The position numbers and the translations under genes are program-made. Below are positions 8,428 to 15,930 of a stretch of 64,000 nucleotides of DNA, in pieces (positions within the stretch are counted from its first letter, which is position 1; every line of letters starts with the position of its first letter). Below the pieces are notes generated by a model. That model had not been told where the DNA came from, did not search any database, and saw only the letters and a program-made list of their open reading frames with translations. The stretch comes from Kerstersia gyiorum. Lineage in GTDB: Bacteria > Pseudomonadota > Gammaproteobacteria > Burkholderiales > Burkholderiaceae_B. The stretch covers positions 806,001 through 870,000 of the forward strand of contig NZ_SGWZ01000001.1 in the NCBI RefSeq assembly GCF_004216755.1, given 5' to 3'.

Positions 8428-9147
8428 TTACAGGAGGATGTCTTCGTGGACATTGCCGGCCGACAGGCGCACGATGCGGTGCGCCAGCGTGTGGGCTTCC
8501 TGTGGGTCATGGGTGACATAGACGGCTGTGGTTCCCAGGCGCCGCAACAGCGTCGCCAGCTCGGCGGACAGGCTTTCGCGCAAGTCGCGGTCCAGGTTGG
8601 AGAGCGGCTCATCAAAAAGCAGCACCTGGGGGCGCGCCACGATGGCGCGCGCCAGGGCGACACGCTGTTGCTGGCCGCCGGACAGATCGGCGGGGCGGCG
8701 CTTGCCGTAGCCTTGCAGGCCAACAAGTTGCAGCGCTTCTTCCACGCGCCCGCGCTGTTCGGCCTTGGGCACGCCGCGCATTTGCAGCGGAAAGGCAATA
8801 TTGCCCGCGACCGTCATGTGCGGCCAGAGCGCGTAATCCTGGAATACCATGCCCAGGTCGCGCTGCTCCGGGGGCAGCGTCCGGCGGGTTTCATGGACGG
8901 CGCGTTCACCGAAGTGGATGCTGCCCGCATCGGGCCGCAACAGCCCTGCCAGGGATTTGAGCAAGGTGCTCTTGCCGCAGCCTGATGGCCCGAGCAGGGC
9001 CAGGATGGTTCCCGCGGGAATGTCCAGGTCTATACCGTTGAGCACCGTGTTGCCGCCGAAAGCATGGCGCAACTGGCGGATGCCGATGGCGACGCCGTGG
9101 CGCGGCGCGCTGGCGTGGGAAGCGTGGGGGGCGTGGGAAGGGGACAT
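8428..9147 (-). CDS. ABC transporter ATPase, FbpC-like but short
   Basis: A 239-residue ABC ATPase with Walker A GPSGCGKST (residues 53-61), signature LSGGQQQRVALARA, Walker B VLLFDEPLSNLD and H-loop VYVTHDPQEA. It energises the adjacent permease. FbpC-type subunits are usually about 350 residues and carry a C-terminal TOBE-like regulatory domain. This one stops just after the nucleotide-binding domain, so it lacks that domain. Its ATG overlaps the stop of the upstream porin gene by one base (TGATG), implying translational coupling. The first 17 residues are rich in His, Ala and Ser and are unlike the family. Confidence 0.92.
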   Translation of the reverse strand: MSPSHAPHASHASAPRHGVAIGIRQLRHAFGGNTVLNGIDLDIPAGTILALLGPSGCGKSTLLKSLAGLLRPDAGSIHFGERAVHETRRTLPPEQRDLGMVFQDYALWPHMTVAGNIAFPLQMRGVPKAEQRGRVEEALQLVGLQGYGKRRPADLSGGQQQRVALARAIVARPQVLLFDEPLSNLDRDLRESLSAELATLLRRLGTTAVYVTHDPQEAHTLAHRIVRLSAGNVHEDILL

Positions 9148-10277
9148 CAGAAGCTGTGGCGCATGCCGATATTCAGGCCGAACTGGTTCGCCCCTGGGTT
9201 GACGTTTTCGCCGAATTTGCCGCCGATCACGCTCAGCGACGAGTCATGGCGGTTCAGGGCATAGGCGCCGGTTGCGTAAAACGTCGTGCGTTTGGACGCC
9301 TGATAATCGGCGCCCAGCACGAACAGCCAGGGCTTTTGATCCTTGCCCGCCTGTTGCGCGGCAGGGCAGGCGGCGGCATTCAGGTTGTCGCAGGTCGTGC
9401 CATCCAGGTAGTACAGCGCCAGCGACAGCGTGGCCGGCTTGCTCACCTGATAGCTGGCGCCGGCCCAGTACATATTGCTGGTGTAGTTCTGCGTGGTGAG
9501 TTCCTGCTTCAGCCAGCGGTAGCCGCCGTAAACCTGGAAGGCGCCGGTCTTGTACGACAGGCCGGCGGCAATGCGCTGTTCGCGGTTATTGCTGTCGGCA
9601 TTGAGGCCGGGTTTGTTGGCGTGTTTGACGTGATACAGCACGGCGGCATCCAGGCCGTCCTGCTGATACCGCACCCCGGCGCTATACATGCGGCCGACCT
9701 TGGAATCTTCAGCGTCCTGATCGTTATTCCAGCCGAAGCTGTAGAGCGCGCCCAGACTGAATGCGCCGAATTTGCCGGTGTATTTCAGGGCGTTGTCGGC
9801 GCGATCCGAGAAGGCGCCATCGACACGCTTGGCGGAGTAATTGCCATTGCCGAAAGGGTTGTACTTGCTGATCCAGTCGATCATCAAGGTATTCTGGCGG
9901 CCGGCCATCAATTGCCCCCAGGATTTGTCGGATAGCCCGATATAGGCCTGGCGTCCGAACAGGCGGCCGCCTTGCAGCAGGGTGCCGTCGGAGACGTCGA
10001 AGCCGCTTTCCAGCGTATAAATGGCATTCAGCCCGCCGCCCAGATCTTCGCTGCCCTTGATGCCCCAGCGTGACCCGCTCAGGCCGCCGGAAATCATATT
10101 GGGCTTGTTGGTTGGCCCAGGGCCGTTGGACAGCTTTTCCACGGCCACATCAATCGTGCCGTAAAGCGTGACGGAAGAAGGGGAGGCCTGTGCGGAAGCA
10201 GAGCCGAAAGGCAGCGCGCAAAGCGGCAGGGCGCAACAAAGCAGACCCGCGCGCAGGCGGGGGAACGGCATCGACAT
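9147..10277 (-). CDS. Outer-membrane general porin (Gram-negative porin family)
   Basis: A 376-residue trimeric-porin-type protein. Signal peptide: MSMPFPRLRAGLLCCALPLC, continuing to a cleavage near SASA-Q. The mature part begins SSVTLYGTIDVAVEKL, then SRWGIKGSEDLGGGLNAIY and FGRQAYIGLSDKSWGQLMAG, all typical of Bordetella and Neisseria porins. It ends in the barrel signature IGMRHSF with terminal Phe. The ATG at 10277 is preceded by AGAGGA. It is the first gene of a porin-ATPase-binding protein-permease operon, an unusual placement for a porin. It may admit the transporter's substrate across the outer membrane. Confidence 0.93.
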   Translation of the reverse strand: MSMPFPRLRAGLLCCALPLCALPFGSASAQASPSSVTLYGTIDVAVEKLSNGPGPTNKPNMISGGLSGSRWGIKGSEDLGGGLNAIYTLESGFDVSDGTLLQGGRLFGRQAYIGLSDKSWGQLMAGRQNTLMIDWISKYNPFGNGNYSAKRVDGAFSDRADNALKYTGKFGAFSLGALYSFGWNNDQDAEDSKVGRMYSAGVRYQQDGLDAAVLYHVKHANKPGLNADSNNREQRIAAGLSYKTGAFQVYGGYRWLKQELTTQNYTSNMYWAGASYQVSKPATLSLALYYLDGTTCDNLNAAACPAAQQAGKDQKPWLFVLGADYQASKRTTFYATGAYALNRHDSSLSVIGGKFGENVNPGANQFGLNIGMRHSF

Positions 10278-10492
10278 ATTGTTATCCTCTTTGGGACTTG
10301 AATAAGAGACGCCAGCGTAAGGGGCGGGCATGACAGCGCCATGACCAAGAGAAAAGTCGGGCGGCGCGCAGAGTGAACGCAGCCTGGCGGCAACAAATAC
10401 GGGAAAAAGACACACTGCCGCACGAATGCGCCGCCTTCTGCTAGAATTATTGTCTTCTTTCCTGCTGCGGTACGTTGGCAGCACGGTCAAAT

Positions 10493-10566
10493 GCGGGTGT
10501 AGTTCAATGGTAGAACGGCAGCTTCCCAAGCTGCATACGAGGGTTCGATTCCCTTCACCCGCTCCA
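10493..10566 (+). tRNA. tRNA-Gly (anticodon CCC)
   Basis: A 74-base cloverleaf. The acceptor stem GCGGGTG pairs with CACCCGC, followed by T and an encoded CCA (10564-10566). The D-arm region reads TAGTTCAATGGTAGAAC. The anticodon stem GCAGC/GCTGC encloses the loop TTCCCAA, and the T-arm is GAGGGTTCGATTCCCTT. The anticodon CCC reads GGG codons. It is transcribed divergently from the porin. Confidence 0.96.
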
Positions 10567-10950
10567 AGTAGTTTCAAAACTCCAGCACCAAATTGCTTGC
10601 GCATCCTCTGCGCTTGTTTCCATGGCCTTCATGCGCTCACCGACTGATGGCAATGCCGGTCTGCCGTGGCAGCAGGGACGATACGGTAAAGGTCAAAAGG
10701 GGCAGAAGAGGCACGTGTCACCGAGGCTCAGGCCAAGTGCTTGGGATTGAATGAATCGTAACGCTGGTGTCAGCAACCGGTCCGTCTCTGGGCGGCATGC
10801 GCTACATGCTCGGGCGGTGCATATCGGTGGGCCGTTGGCAATGAGGCGCCAAGAATGTACTGTAGGGAATAAATACTTGATATTTTTAACTAATTGATCA
10901 GATATGGTAGTTTATATAAAATTAAATATCATATCTGAGTGGTAAATTTT
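10567..10950. other. Intergenic region between tRNA-Gly and hipB, AT-rich at its end
   Basis: This is 384 bases without a gene. The first 290 bases are of ordinary composition and show nothing. The last 85 bases before hipB are markedly AT-rich, unlike the surroundings, and hold the inverted repeats listed separately. The low GC is consistent with a laterally acquired toxin-antitoxin module. Confidence 0.6.
10879..10937. promoter_or_regulatory. Inverted repeats upstream of hipB (candidate operator)
   Basis: Two nested inverted repeats are visible: TGATATTT (10879-10886) with AAATATCA (10924-10931), and CAGATAT (10899-10905) with ATATCTG (10931-10937). They lie just before the hipB start, where HipB-type antitoxins classically autorepress. 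The repeats are seen; binding is inferred. Confidence 0.5.
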
Positions 10951-11367
10951 ATGCGGCCCTCTACACAGAAACGCTCTGGCGCACAGGTTGCCTTGCCTCT
11001 GCCTGTCGAACGCGCACTGCAGCGTATGGGGCAGGACATCTCCATGGCACGTCGCCTGCGACGCTTGAGCCAAGAGGACTTGGCACTGCGCATCGGCACA
11101 TCGTTGAGCACAGTCAGGCGCATGGAGAATGGCTATCCTGGCACAGCCCTGCACACTTTTCTACGCGCCTTGCAGGTGCTTGGCCGCCTGGATGCTGTGG
11201 TCAAGGCAATGTCCATGGAGAACGATGCGCTGGGTATGGATCTGGTGCGCGAGCAATTGCCGCAAAGGGTCAGAACATCTTCAGGAAACAAGCGGCAAGC
11301 CAGCCAGTCTGTCGCGGCCAGCGAAGGCAGCACCCGTGTTGGCTCCGATGATCTGGAGGGCTTCTGA
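10951..11367 (+). CDS. hipB: HipB-like XRE-family antitoxin/repressor
   Basis: A 138-residue protein with a helix-turn-helix at about residues 25-60 (DISMARRLRRLSQEDLALRI, then a helix ending STVRRMENG). This is the pattern of HipB-type antitoxins that neutralise a HipA serine kinase and repress their own operon. The ATG at 10951 is preferred; an in-frame GTG at 10939 would add four residues. The stop overlaps the start of the hipA remnant (TGATG), the usual toxin-antitoxin coupling. With the toxin destroyed, it survives as a solitary regulator. Confidence 0.8.
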   Translation: MRPSTQKRSGAQVALPLPVERALQRMGQDISMARRLRRLSQEDLALRIGTSLSTVRRMENGYPGTALHTFLRALQVLGRLDAVVKAMSMENDALGMDLVREQLPQRVRTSSGNKRQASQSVAASEGSTRVGSDDLEGF

Positions 11368-11598
11368 TGGCAATGAACCATTCATCCAGACGCGGTGATC
11401 TGGAAGTGCATCTAGGGTCCGGTGGACAGATTGTGAGGCTATTTCAGGCGGGACGCCGAACAGGCGAGGGCGATCTGGATTGAGGTGGCGCAGGCCGTGG
11501 CGAATTGGCGGGCAGTGGCACGGGGATTGGGCATGCGTGCTACAGACTTGTTGGACTTCGAATCGGCCTTTTTCCTGGACAGCGGCACAGGGACATAA
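11367..11598 (+). pseudogene. hipA toxin remnant: both ends retained, centre deleted
   Basis: An ATG overlapping the hipB stop opens a 39-codon frame containing GDLEVHLGSGGQIVRL, like the N-terminus of HipA kinases. It ends at a stop at 11456-11458 (by frame). In another frame, the region to the TAA at 11596-11598 encodes YFRRDAEQARAIWIEVAQ and then NWRAVARGLGMRATDLLDF, resembling the extreme C-terminus of HipA. A functional HipA has about 400-440 residues, so roughly 1.1 kb of catalytic core is missing and the ends are out of frame. No insertion sequence or target duplication is visible. The identification rests on short ends and on position behind hipB. Confidence 0.65.
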
Positions 11599-11756
11599 GA
11601 CGGCGCGGGTTGCGTAGCAAGTACTGAGTAAGCCGGGTATAAAAAAAATTTCAGTTTGGCCTCGAGTCGGTCAGGATCTCAAGAGAGACGCTGGCGACGT
11701 TTGCATCGCCCCGGAATGATGGCATCATGAATACCGGAGAGTGTTCATGCCACCCC

Positions 11757-13268
11757 TCACCGCCATTCCCCACCCTTTCTTTCCAGCGCACGCAACACGC
11801 TCGCCAGCTTCTTGACGGCGATTTCCATTTCGCCCGGCGTATGCGCCGCAAACCCGGTCAGGAACCCGGCCTGGTGCTGTGCGGACGCATGCAGGGCGGT
11901 CAGGCCCAGCAGGTCTATGCCAGCCCGGCGTGCGGTGGCGACGGCCTCGGCTTCCGGGATGTCCTGGGTCAGCAGGCACGGCATTTGCATGCCGCCGTCG
12001 GGGATGCGGGGTTCCAGGAAGCTGCCAAGGTGTTCGCGCACCAGCCGCGCCAGGACATCGCGCCGCTCGGCATAGACGGCCCGCATCGTGCGGACATGGG
12101 CGCCGAAATGCCCGCCGTCTATGAAACGCGCCAGGGTCAGTTGGGGGATGGGGGCGCTGTGCCCGTCCAGCAGGGTGCGGGCCACGCTCATGGGGGCGAC
12201 GAGCTGCGGCGGCAGGACCATGTAGCCGATGCGCAGGCCGGGAAACAGTGATTTGCTGAAGGTGCCGATGTAGATCGTGCGTTCATGCGGGTCCAGTCCT
12301 TGCACGCAGGCCGTGGGTTTGCCGACGTAATGGAATTCGCTGTCGTAGTCGTCTTCGATGATCCAGGCCTGTTCGCGCTGAGCCCAGTCGATGATGGACA
12401 GGCGCCGTTCCAGTGCCAGTGTCGTGCCGGTAGGAAACTGGTGTGAGGGCGTGAGGAATACCGCCAGGGCCGGTGCTTCCGCCGACGCGGCTGGTTTCAG
12501 GTATTCCGTCCGCATGCCTTCGGCATCCAGGGGCACAGGTATGCAGGTCAGGCCCGCAGCATCGAAGGCCTTGCGGGCGCCGTGGTAGACCGGGTCTTCA
12601 ATGTAGATGCGGTCACCGGCATCGAGCAGAACATTGGCGCATAGGGTCAGGGCCTGTTGGGAGCTGGTCAGTACCAGCACGCGGTCCGCCGAGGCGTGCG
12701 CCCCGCGTTCAAGATTGACGTAGTCGGCAATGGCCTGGCGCAGTGCTTCCATGCCTTGCGGCGGGCTGTGCAGCAGGATGCTGGTGCCATATTCCTTGAT
12801 GACCTGACGCTGCAGGCGTTCCCAGGTATGCAGCGGAAAGTTGCGTGTTTCCGGTACGCCGGGGGCAAATGCTCGCGGCGCGACGAAATCGCGCAGGCCG
12901 CCGCCTTCCAGCATGGCACAGCCGCGCCGGCTTAGGCGCAGCAAGGGGCTGTGCACGGCAGCCTGCTGCGTACGCTGGCGGCCGGGCCGGCGTTGTATCT
13001 GCGCCGAGACGAAGGTGCCGCTGCCCACTCGCCGTTCGATGAAGCCCTCGGTTTGCAGCTGGCTATAGGCTTCCTCCACCGTGCCGCGTGAAACGCCCAG
13101 CGAACGGGCCAGCAGGCGCGATGCGGGCAGGGGGCGGCCGGCTTCCAGCGCACCGTCGAGTATCAGCTGCCGTATCGCCCGACGGATGCGGGCATGCAGC
13201 GGCAGGGCGTAGTGCGCAGGGTCGGCGATCCACGCTTTGACGGATTCGAGTTGGGCGTGCTTGAACAA
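11757..13268 (-). CDS. MocR-family regulator (GntR helix-turn-helix fused to aminotransferase fold), PdxR-like
   Basis: A protein of about 503 residues. The winged helix (LHARIRRAIRQLILDGALEA, then LLARSLGVSRGTVEEAYSQL; residues 24-88) is joined by a basic linker to a fold-type I aminotransferase domain. The PLP-binding lysine is in GTFSKSLFPGLRIGYM (K339), and the cofactor aspartate is in the segment IIEDDYDSEF. Such regulators sense PLP or an amino-acid aldimine; PdxR members activate B6 genes. The start is probably TTG at 13268, since no ATG occurs in frame upstream. It is transcribed divergently from the yggS-GATase-pdxY-trpA-like-glyA operon, with direct repeats between them, so it is the likely controller of that operon. 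Confidence 0.9.
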   Translation of the reverse strand: MFKHAQLESVKAWIADPAHYALPLHARIRRAIRQLILDGALEAGRPLPASRLLARSLGVSRGTVEEAYSQLQTEGFIERRVGSGTFVSAQIQRRPGRQRTQQAAVHSPLLRLSRRGCAMLEGGGLRDFVAPRAFAPGVPETRNFPLHTWERLQRQVIKEYGTSILLHSPPQGMEALRQAIADYVNLERGAHASADRVLVLTSSQQALTLCANVLLDAGDRIYIEDPVYHGARKAFDAAGLTCIPVPLDAEGMRTEYLKPAASAEAPALAVFLTPSHQFPTGTTLALERRLSIIDWAQREQAWIIEDDYDSEFHYVGKPTACVQGLDPHERTIYIGTFSKSLFPGLRIGYMVLPPQLVAPMSVARTLLDGHSAPIPQLTLARFIDGGHFGAHVRTMRAVYAERRDVLARLVREHLGSFLEPRIPDGGMQMPCLLTQDIPEAEAVATARRAGIDLLGLTALHASAQHQAGFLTGFAAHTPGEMEIAVKKLASVLRALERKGGEWR

Positions 13269-13269
13269 T

Positions 13270-13297
13270 TGGTCTATATGTCTTTGAAAAAGTGGTC
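13270..13297. promoter_or_regulatory. Direct-repeat operator candidate for the MocR regulator
   Basis: TGGTC occurs at 13270-13274 and again at 13293-13297, spaced 23 bases (about two helical turns). The second copy lies within AAAAAGTGGTC, similar to AAAGTGG-type sites described for PdxR regulators. It abuts the -35 position of the operon promoter and overlaps the regulator's own start region. Confidence 0.5.
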
Positions 13298-13321
13298 AGG
13301 TTTTATGGGCCATTTCAGATA

Positions 13322-13327
13322 TATAAA
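13322..13327 (+). promoter_or_regulatory. -10 element candidate for the B6 operon
   Basis: TATAAA at 13322-13327 lies 18 bases downstream of GGTTTT (13299-13304), a poor -35. A weak -35 next to the MocR repeats is what an activator-dependent promoter would show. The leader would be only about 20 bases long. Confidence 0.4.
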
Positions 13328-13352
13328 TCAGTCATGAGTCTGGAGCAATCGC

Positions 13353-14219
13353 ATGTACCTCAGGAGCCACAGTCAAGCCATGTCGGAATCAACAGGAACT
13401 CAAACTCGGCACGATCAGCATGGCCGCTATCCGCAGGCCGCCACCGTCGAAGACTTTCGCCAGAATATCGCTGACGTGCAGGCCCGTATTGCGGCCGCCT
13501 GCCGACGCGCGGGACGTGATCCCGCCAGCGTCCGCCTGCTGCCGGTCAGCAAAACCAAGCCCGAATCCAGCCTGCGCCTGGCCTATGCCGCCGGTTGCCG
13601 CCTGCTGGGGGAAAACAAGGTCCAGGAGGCCTACGGCAAGTGGGAAGCCATGCAGGATCTGACCGACCTGCGCTGGTCGGTGATCGGCCACCTGCAAACC
13701 AACAAGGCCAGGCTGGTGGCACGCTTTGCAAGCGAGTTCCAGGCCCTGGACAGCCTGCGCCTGGCGGAAGCGCTGGACAAGCGTTTGCAGGCAGAAGGAC
13801 GGTCGCTGGATGTGTTTGTCCAGGTGAATACCTCCGGCGAGGAAAGCAAGTACGGCCTGGCGCCGGAAGATGTCGAAGGTTTCGTCAAACAGTTGCCTGC
13901 GTTTTCCGCGTTGCGGGTGCGTGGCCTGATGACCCTGGCACTGTTTTCCGCCGAAGCCGAGCGCGTGCGCCAATGCTTCATCCTGTTGCGCAATCTGCGC
14001 GACAGGCTGCGGCAGGACGCACCGGCAGGGATAGACCTGGCGGAACTGTCCATGGGCATGTCAGGCGACTTCGAAATCGCCATCGAGGAGGGCGCCACGG
14101 TGGTGCGTGTGGGCCAGGCCATCTTCGGTGCCCGTCCCTTGCCGGACAGCTATTACTGGCCGTCGGCCAATGCCGCTGCCGATGGCACGGCCCAGGCCGC
14201 AGCAGGGGATCCCTCATGA
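13353..14219 (+). CDS. yggS: YggS/PLPBP-type pyridoxal phosphate homeostasis protein
   Basis: A 288-residue alanine-racemase-like single barrel that binds PLP and buffers free cofactor without catalysing a known reaction. The PLP lysine is K67 in LLPVSKTKP. Further family motifs are LLGENKVQEAYGKWE, WSVIGHLQTNKAR, VFVQVNTSGEESKYG and ELSMGMSGDFEIAI. It is longer than the usual ~230 residues because of an N-terminal extension of about 30 residues and a C-terminal Ala-rich tail. The ATG at 13353 has TGGAG seven bases upstream; the next ATG at 13380 does not have well-placed spacing. The stop overlaps the following gene (ATGA). Confidence 0.93.
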   Translation: MYLRSHSQAMSESTGTQTRHDQHGRYPQAATVEDFRQNIADVQARIAAACRRAGRDPASVRLLPVSKTKPESSLRLAYAAGCRLLGENKVQEAYGKWEAMQDLTDLRWSVIGHLQTNKARLVARFASEFQALDSLRLAEALDKRLQAEGRSLDVFVQVNTSGEESKYGLAPEDVEGFVKQLPAFSALRVRGLMTLALFSAEAERVRQCFILLRNLRDRLRQDAPAGIDLAELSMGMSGDFEIAIEEGATVVRVGQAIFGARPLPDSYYWPSANAAADGTAQAAAGDPS

Positions 14220-14935
14220 AAACCGTCATTGCCATTCGTCACGTCCATTTCGAGGACCTGGGCACGCTGGAGCCCGTGTTGCGGTCCCGGGGGTATGCCA
14301 TCCGCTATGTCGATGCCGCACGCGATGACCTGAGCCTGCTGGAGGGCGAAACCTCGGATCTGCTGGTGTTGCTGGGCGGCCCGATTGGCGCCTTTGATGA
14401 ACTGATGTATCCGTGCATCAGCCAGGAACTGGCGCTGGTGCGTGCGCGCCTGACGTCGGGTCGGCCGCTGCTGGGTATCTGCCTGGGGGCGCAACTGATC
14501 GCCCGCGCCTTGGGGGTGGATGTCGTGTCCATGGGTGCGAAGGAGATCGGCTTCGCACCGCTGAGCCTGACTTCCGAAGGGGAAGATTCGCCGCTGGCAG
14601 CGCTGGCGGGCGTGCCCGTGCTGCATTGGCATGGCGACCGTTTTGATATTCCTGCCGGTGCTGTCCGATTGGCGGAAACTGGCACCTGCGCCAACCAGGC
14701 ATTTGCGTGGGGGAGTAATGTGCTGGCGCTGCAATGCCATCTGGAGGCCGATCCGCGCCGGCTTGAATCCTGGCTGCTCGGGCACGCTTGTGAACTGGCT
14801 CAGGCGGGCGTGGACCCCCGCCGCTTGCGCGCCGATGCACAGGCATTGCTGACACGCCTGCCGCAAGCCGCGACTGCCGTGTTCCGGCGCTGGCTGGATG
14901 ACATCGCCACCGGGCCGGAGCGCGAACCGTCATGA
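14216..14935 (+). CDS. GuaA-type class I glutamine amidotransferase domain protein
   Basis: A stand-alone 239-residue class I glutamine amidotransferase. The nucleophile is C89 in LLGICLGAQLIARALG, and the His-Glu pair is H175/E177 in LALQCHLEAD. The oxyanion-type stretch LVLLGGPIGAFDELMYP lies near residue 50. The complete triad means it can probably hydrolyse glutamine or a gamma-glutamyl compound. It is not PdxT, whose sequence and partner PdxS are absent. It overlaps yggS at its start and pdxY at its end by four bases each, so the three are translationally coupled. Its physiological substrate in a B6 operon is unknown. Confidence 0.88.
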   Translation: MKTVIAIRHVHFEDLGTLEPVLRSRGYAIRYVDAARDDLSLLEGETSDLLVLLGGPIGAFDELMYPCISQELALVRARLTSGRPLLGICLGAQLIARALGVDVVSMGAKEIGFAPLSLTSEGEDSPLAALAGVPVLHWHGDRFDIPAGAVRLAETGTCANQAFAWGSNVLALQCHLEADPRRLESWLLGHACELAQAGVDPRRLRADAQALLTRLPQAATAVFRRWLDDIATGPEREPS

Positions 14936-15915
14936 ATCCACTGCCGATAGATGTGGTCTCCGTACAATCCCAGGTGGTCTATGGCCGCGTGGGCAATAGT
15001 GTGGCCGTTCCCACCCTTGAAGCCCTGGGGCTGTCCGTGGCGGCGGTGCCGACCGTGCTGTTTAGCAATACGCCGCATTATCCGAGCATGCATGGCGGTG
15101 CGGTGCCGGTGGAATGGTTCACAGGCTATCTGCACGATCTTGCGGCGCGTGGCGCGCTGCATGCCTTGCGCGCGGTGCTGGTTGGCTATCTGGGCGGGCC
15201 GGCACAGGCCGGCGCGCTGGTGGGCTGGCTGGCAGAACGGCTGCGCCAGCAGCCGGGCGTGCGCATTGTGGTAGACCCGGTGCTTGGCGACCACGACCAT
15301 GGTATCTATGTCGATACCGGTCTGGTGGAAGCGTACCGCCGCGACATCTTGCCGCTGGCCGACGGGCTGACGCCGAACGGATTTGAACTGGCCCAGCTGA
15401 CCGGCCTGCCCGTGAGCAATACCGATGATGTCATCGCTGCCGCGCGTACCCTGTTGACAGGGCGGACCGAATGGGTTGCCGTGACCAGTGCTGCACCTGA
15501 TTCCTGCGCCAGCGATGAGATGCAGGTGGTATTGGTGACCCGCGCGCAGGCCGAAGTCATCACGCATCCGCGCGTAGCGCTTGCGCCCAAGGGAACCGGC
15601 GATATGTTCTGTGCTGCCCTGACCGGCCATTGGCTCAATGGTGCCAGCCTGCCTGAAGCCGCGGCCATGGCGTGTGCTCAATTGGTCCAGGTTTTGCGCC
15701 GTACCAGCCGTGCGCAGTGCGACGAACTGCTGTTGCCGCCGGTCTGCCGCCAGGGTGCGGCGCATGGTTTGGGGCAGGGGCCCGAGCAGGGTTCGGCACA
15801 TTGTTCGATGCATGAGGTGGCGCAAGAATCGACACATGAAGCGGCGCATGATTCAGCGCAGGAAGCGCCCGCGCCGGCGTTTCTGCGCCACTTCACCTAT
15901 CAGATCTGCGACTGA
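14932..15915 (+). CDS. pdxY: Pyridoxal kinase PdxY/PdxK with C-terminal low-complexity extension
   Basis: A 327-residue ribokinase-like enzyme that phosphorylates pyridoxal to PLP in B6 salvage. It begins IDVVSVQSQVVYGRVGNSVA, a family hallmark. It has VVDPVLGDHDHGIYV near residue 114 and the catalytic anion-hole loop APKGTGDMFCAALTG (residues 218-232, Asp224). PdxY proteins are normally about 285-290 residues. Residues about 275-315 here form an extra segment rich in His, Ala, Gln, Glu and Ser with repeated HEAA/HEVAQES-like units, before the usual C-terminal end. The start overlaps the amidotransferase stop (ATGA). Confidence 0.92.
   Translation: MNPLPIDVVSVQSQVVYGRVGNSVAVPTLEALGLSVAAVPTVLFSNTPHYPSMHGGAVPVEWFTGYLHDLAARGALHALRAVLVGYLGGPAQAGALVGWLAERLRQQPGVRIVVDPVLGDHDHGIYVDTGLVEAYRRDILPLADGLTPNGFELAQLTGLPVSNTDDVIAAARTLLTGRTEWVAVTSAAPDSCASDEMQVVLVTRAQAEVITHPRVALAPKGTGDMFCAALTGHWLNGASLPEAAAMACAQLVQVLRRTSRAQCDELLLPPVCRQGAAHGLGQGPEQGSAHCSMHEVAQESTHEAAHDSAQEAPAPAFLRHFTYQICD
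15754..15876 (+). repeat. Degenerate His/Gln/Ala/Glu repeat inside pdxY
   Basis: About 41 codons near the 3' end of pdxY encode imperfect repeats such as MHEVAQES, THEAAHDS and AQEAPA. At the DNA level, variants of gcgcatga/gcgcaaga recur every 12-24 bases. It looks like an in-frame expansion rather than part of the kinase fold. Confidence 0.6.
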
Positions 15916-15930
15916 GCCGGAGGCAAGGCC

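Noticed and set aside
11367..11756. Insertion sequence or prophage as cause of the hipA loss
   Set aside because: No transposase fragment, terminal inverted repeats, target duplication or integrase is visible around the scar.
14216..14935. Amidotransferase as PdxT of the PdxST PLP synthase
   Set aside because: Motifs and length fit the GuaA-type group, there is no pdxS, and the presence of serC suggests the other PLP route.
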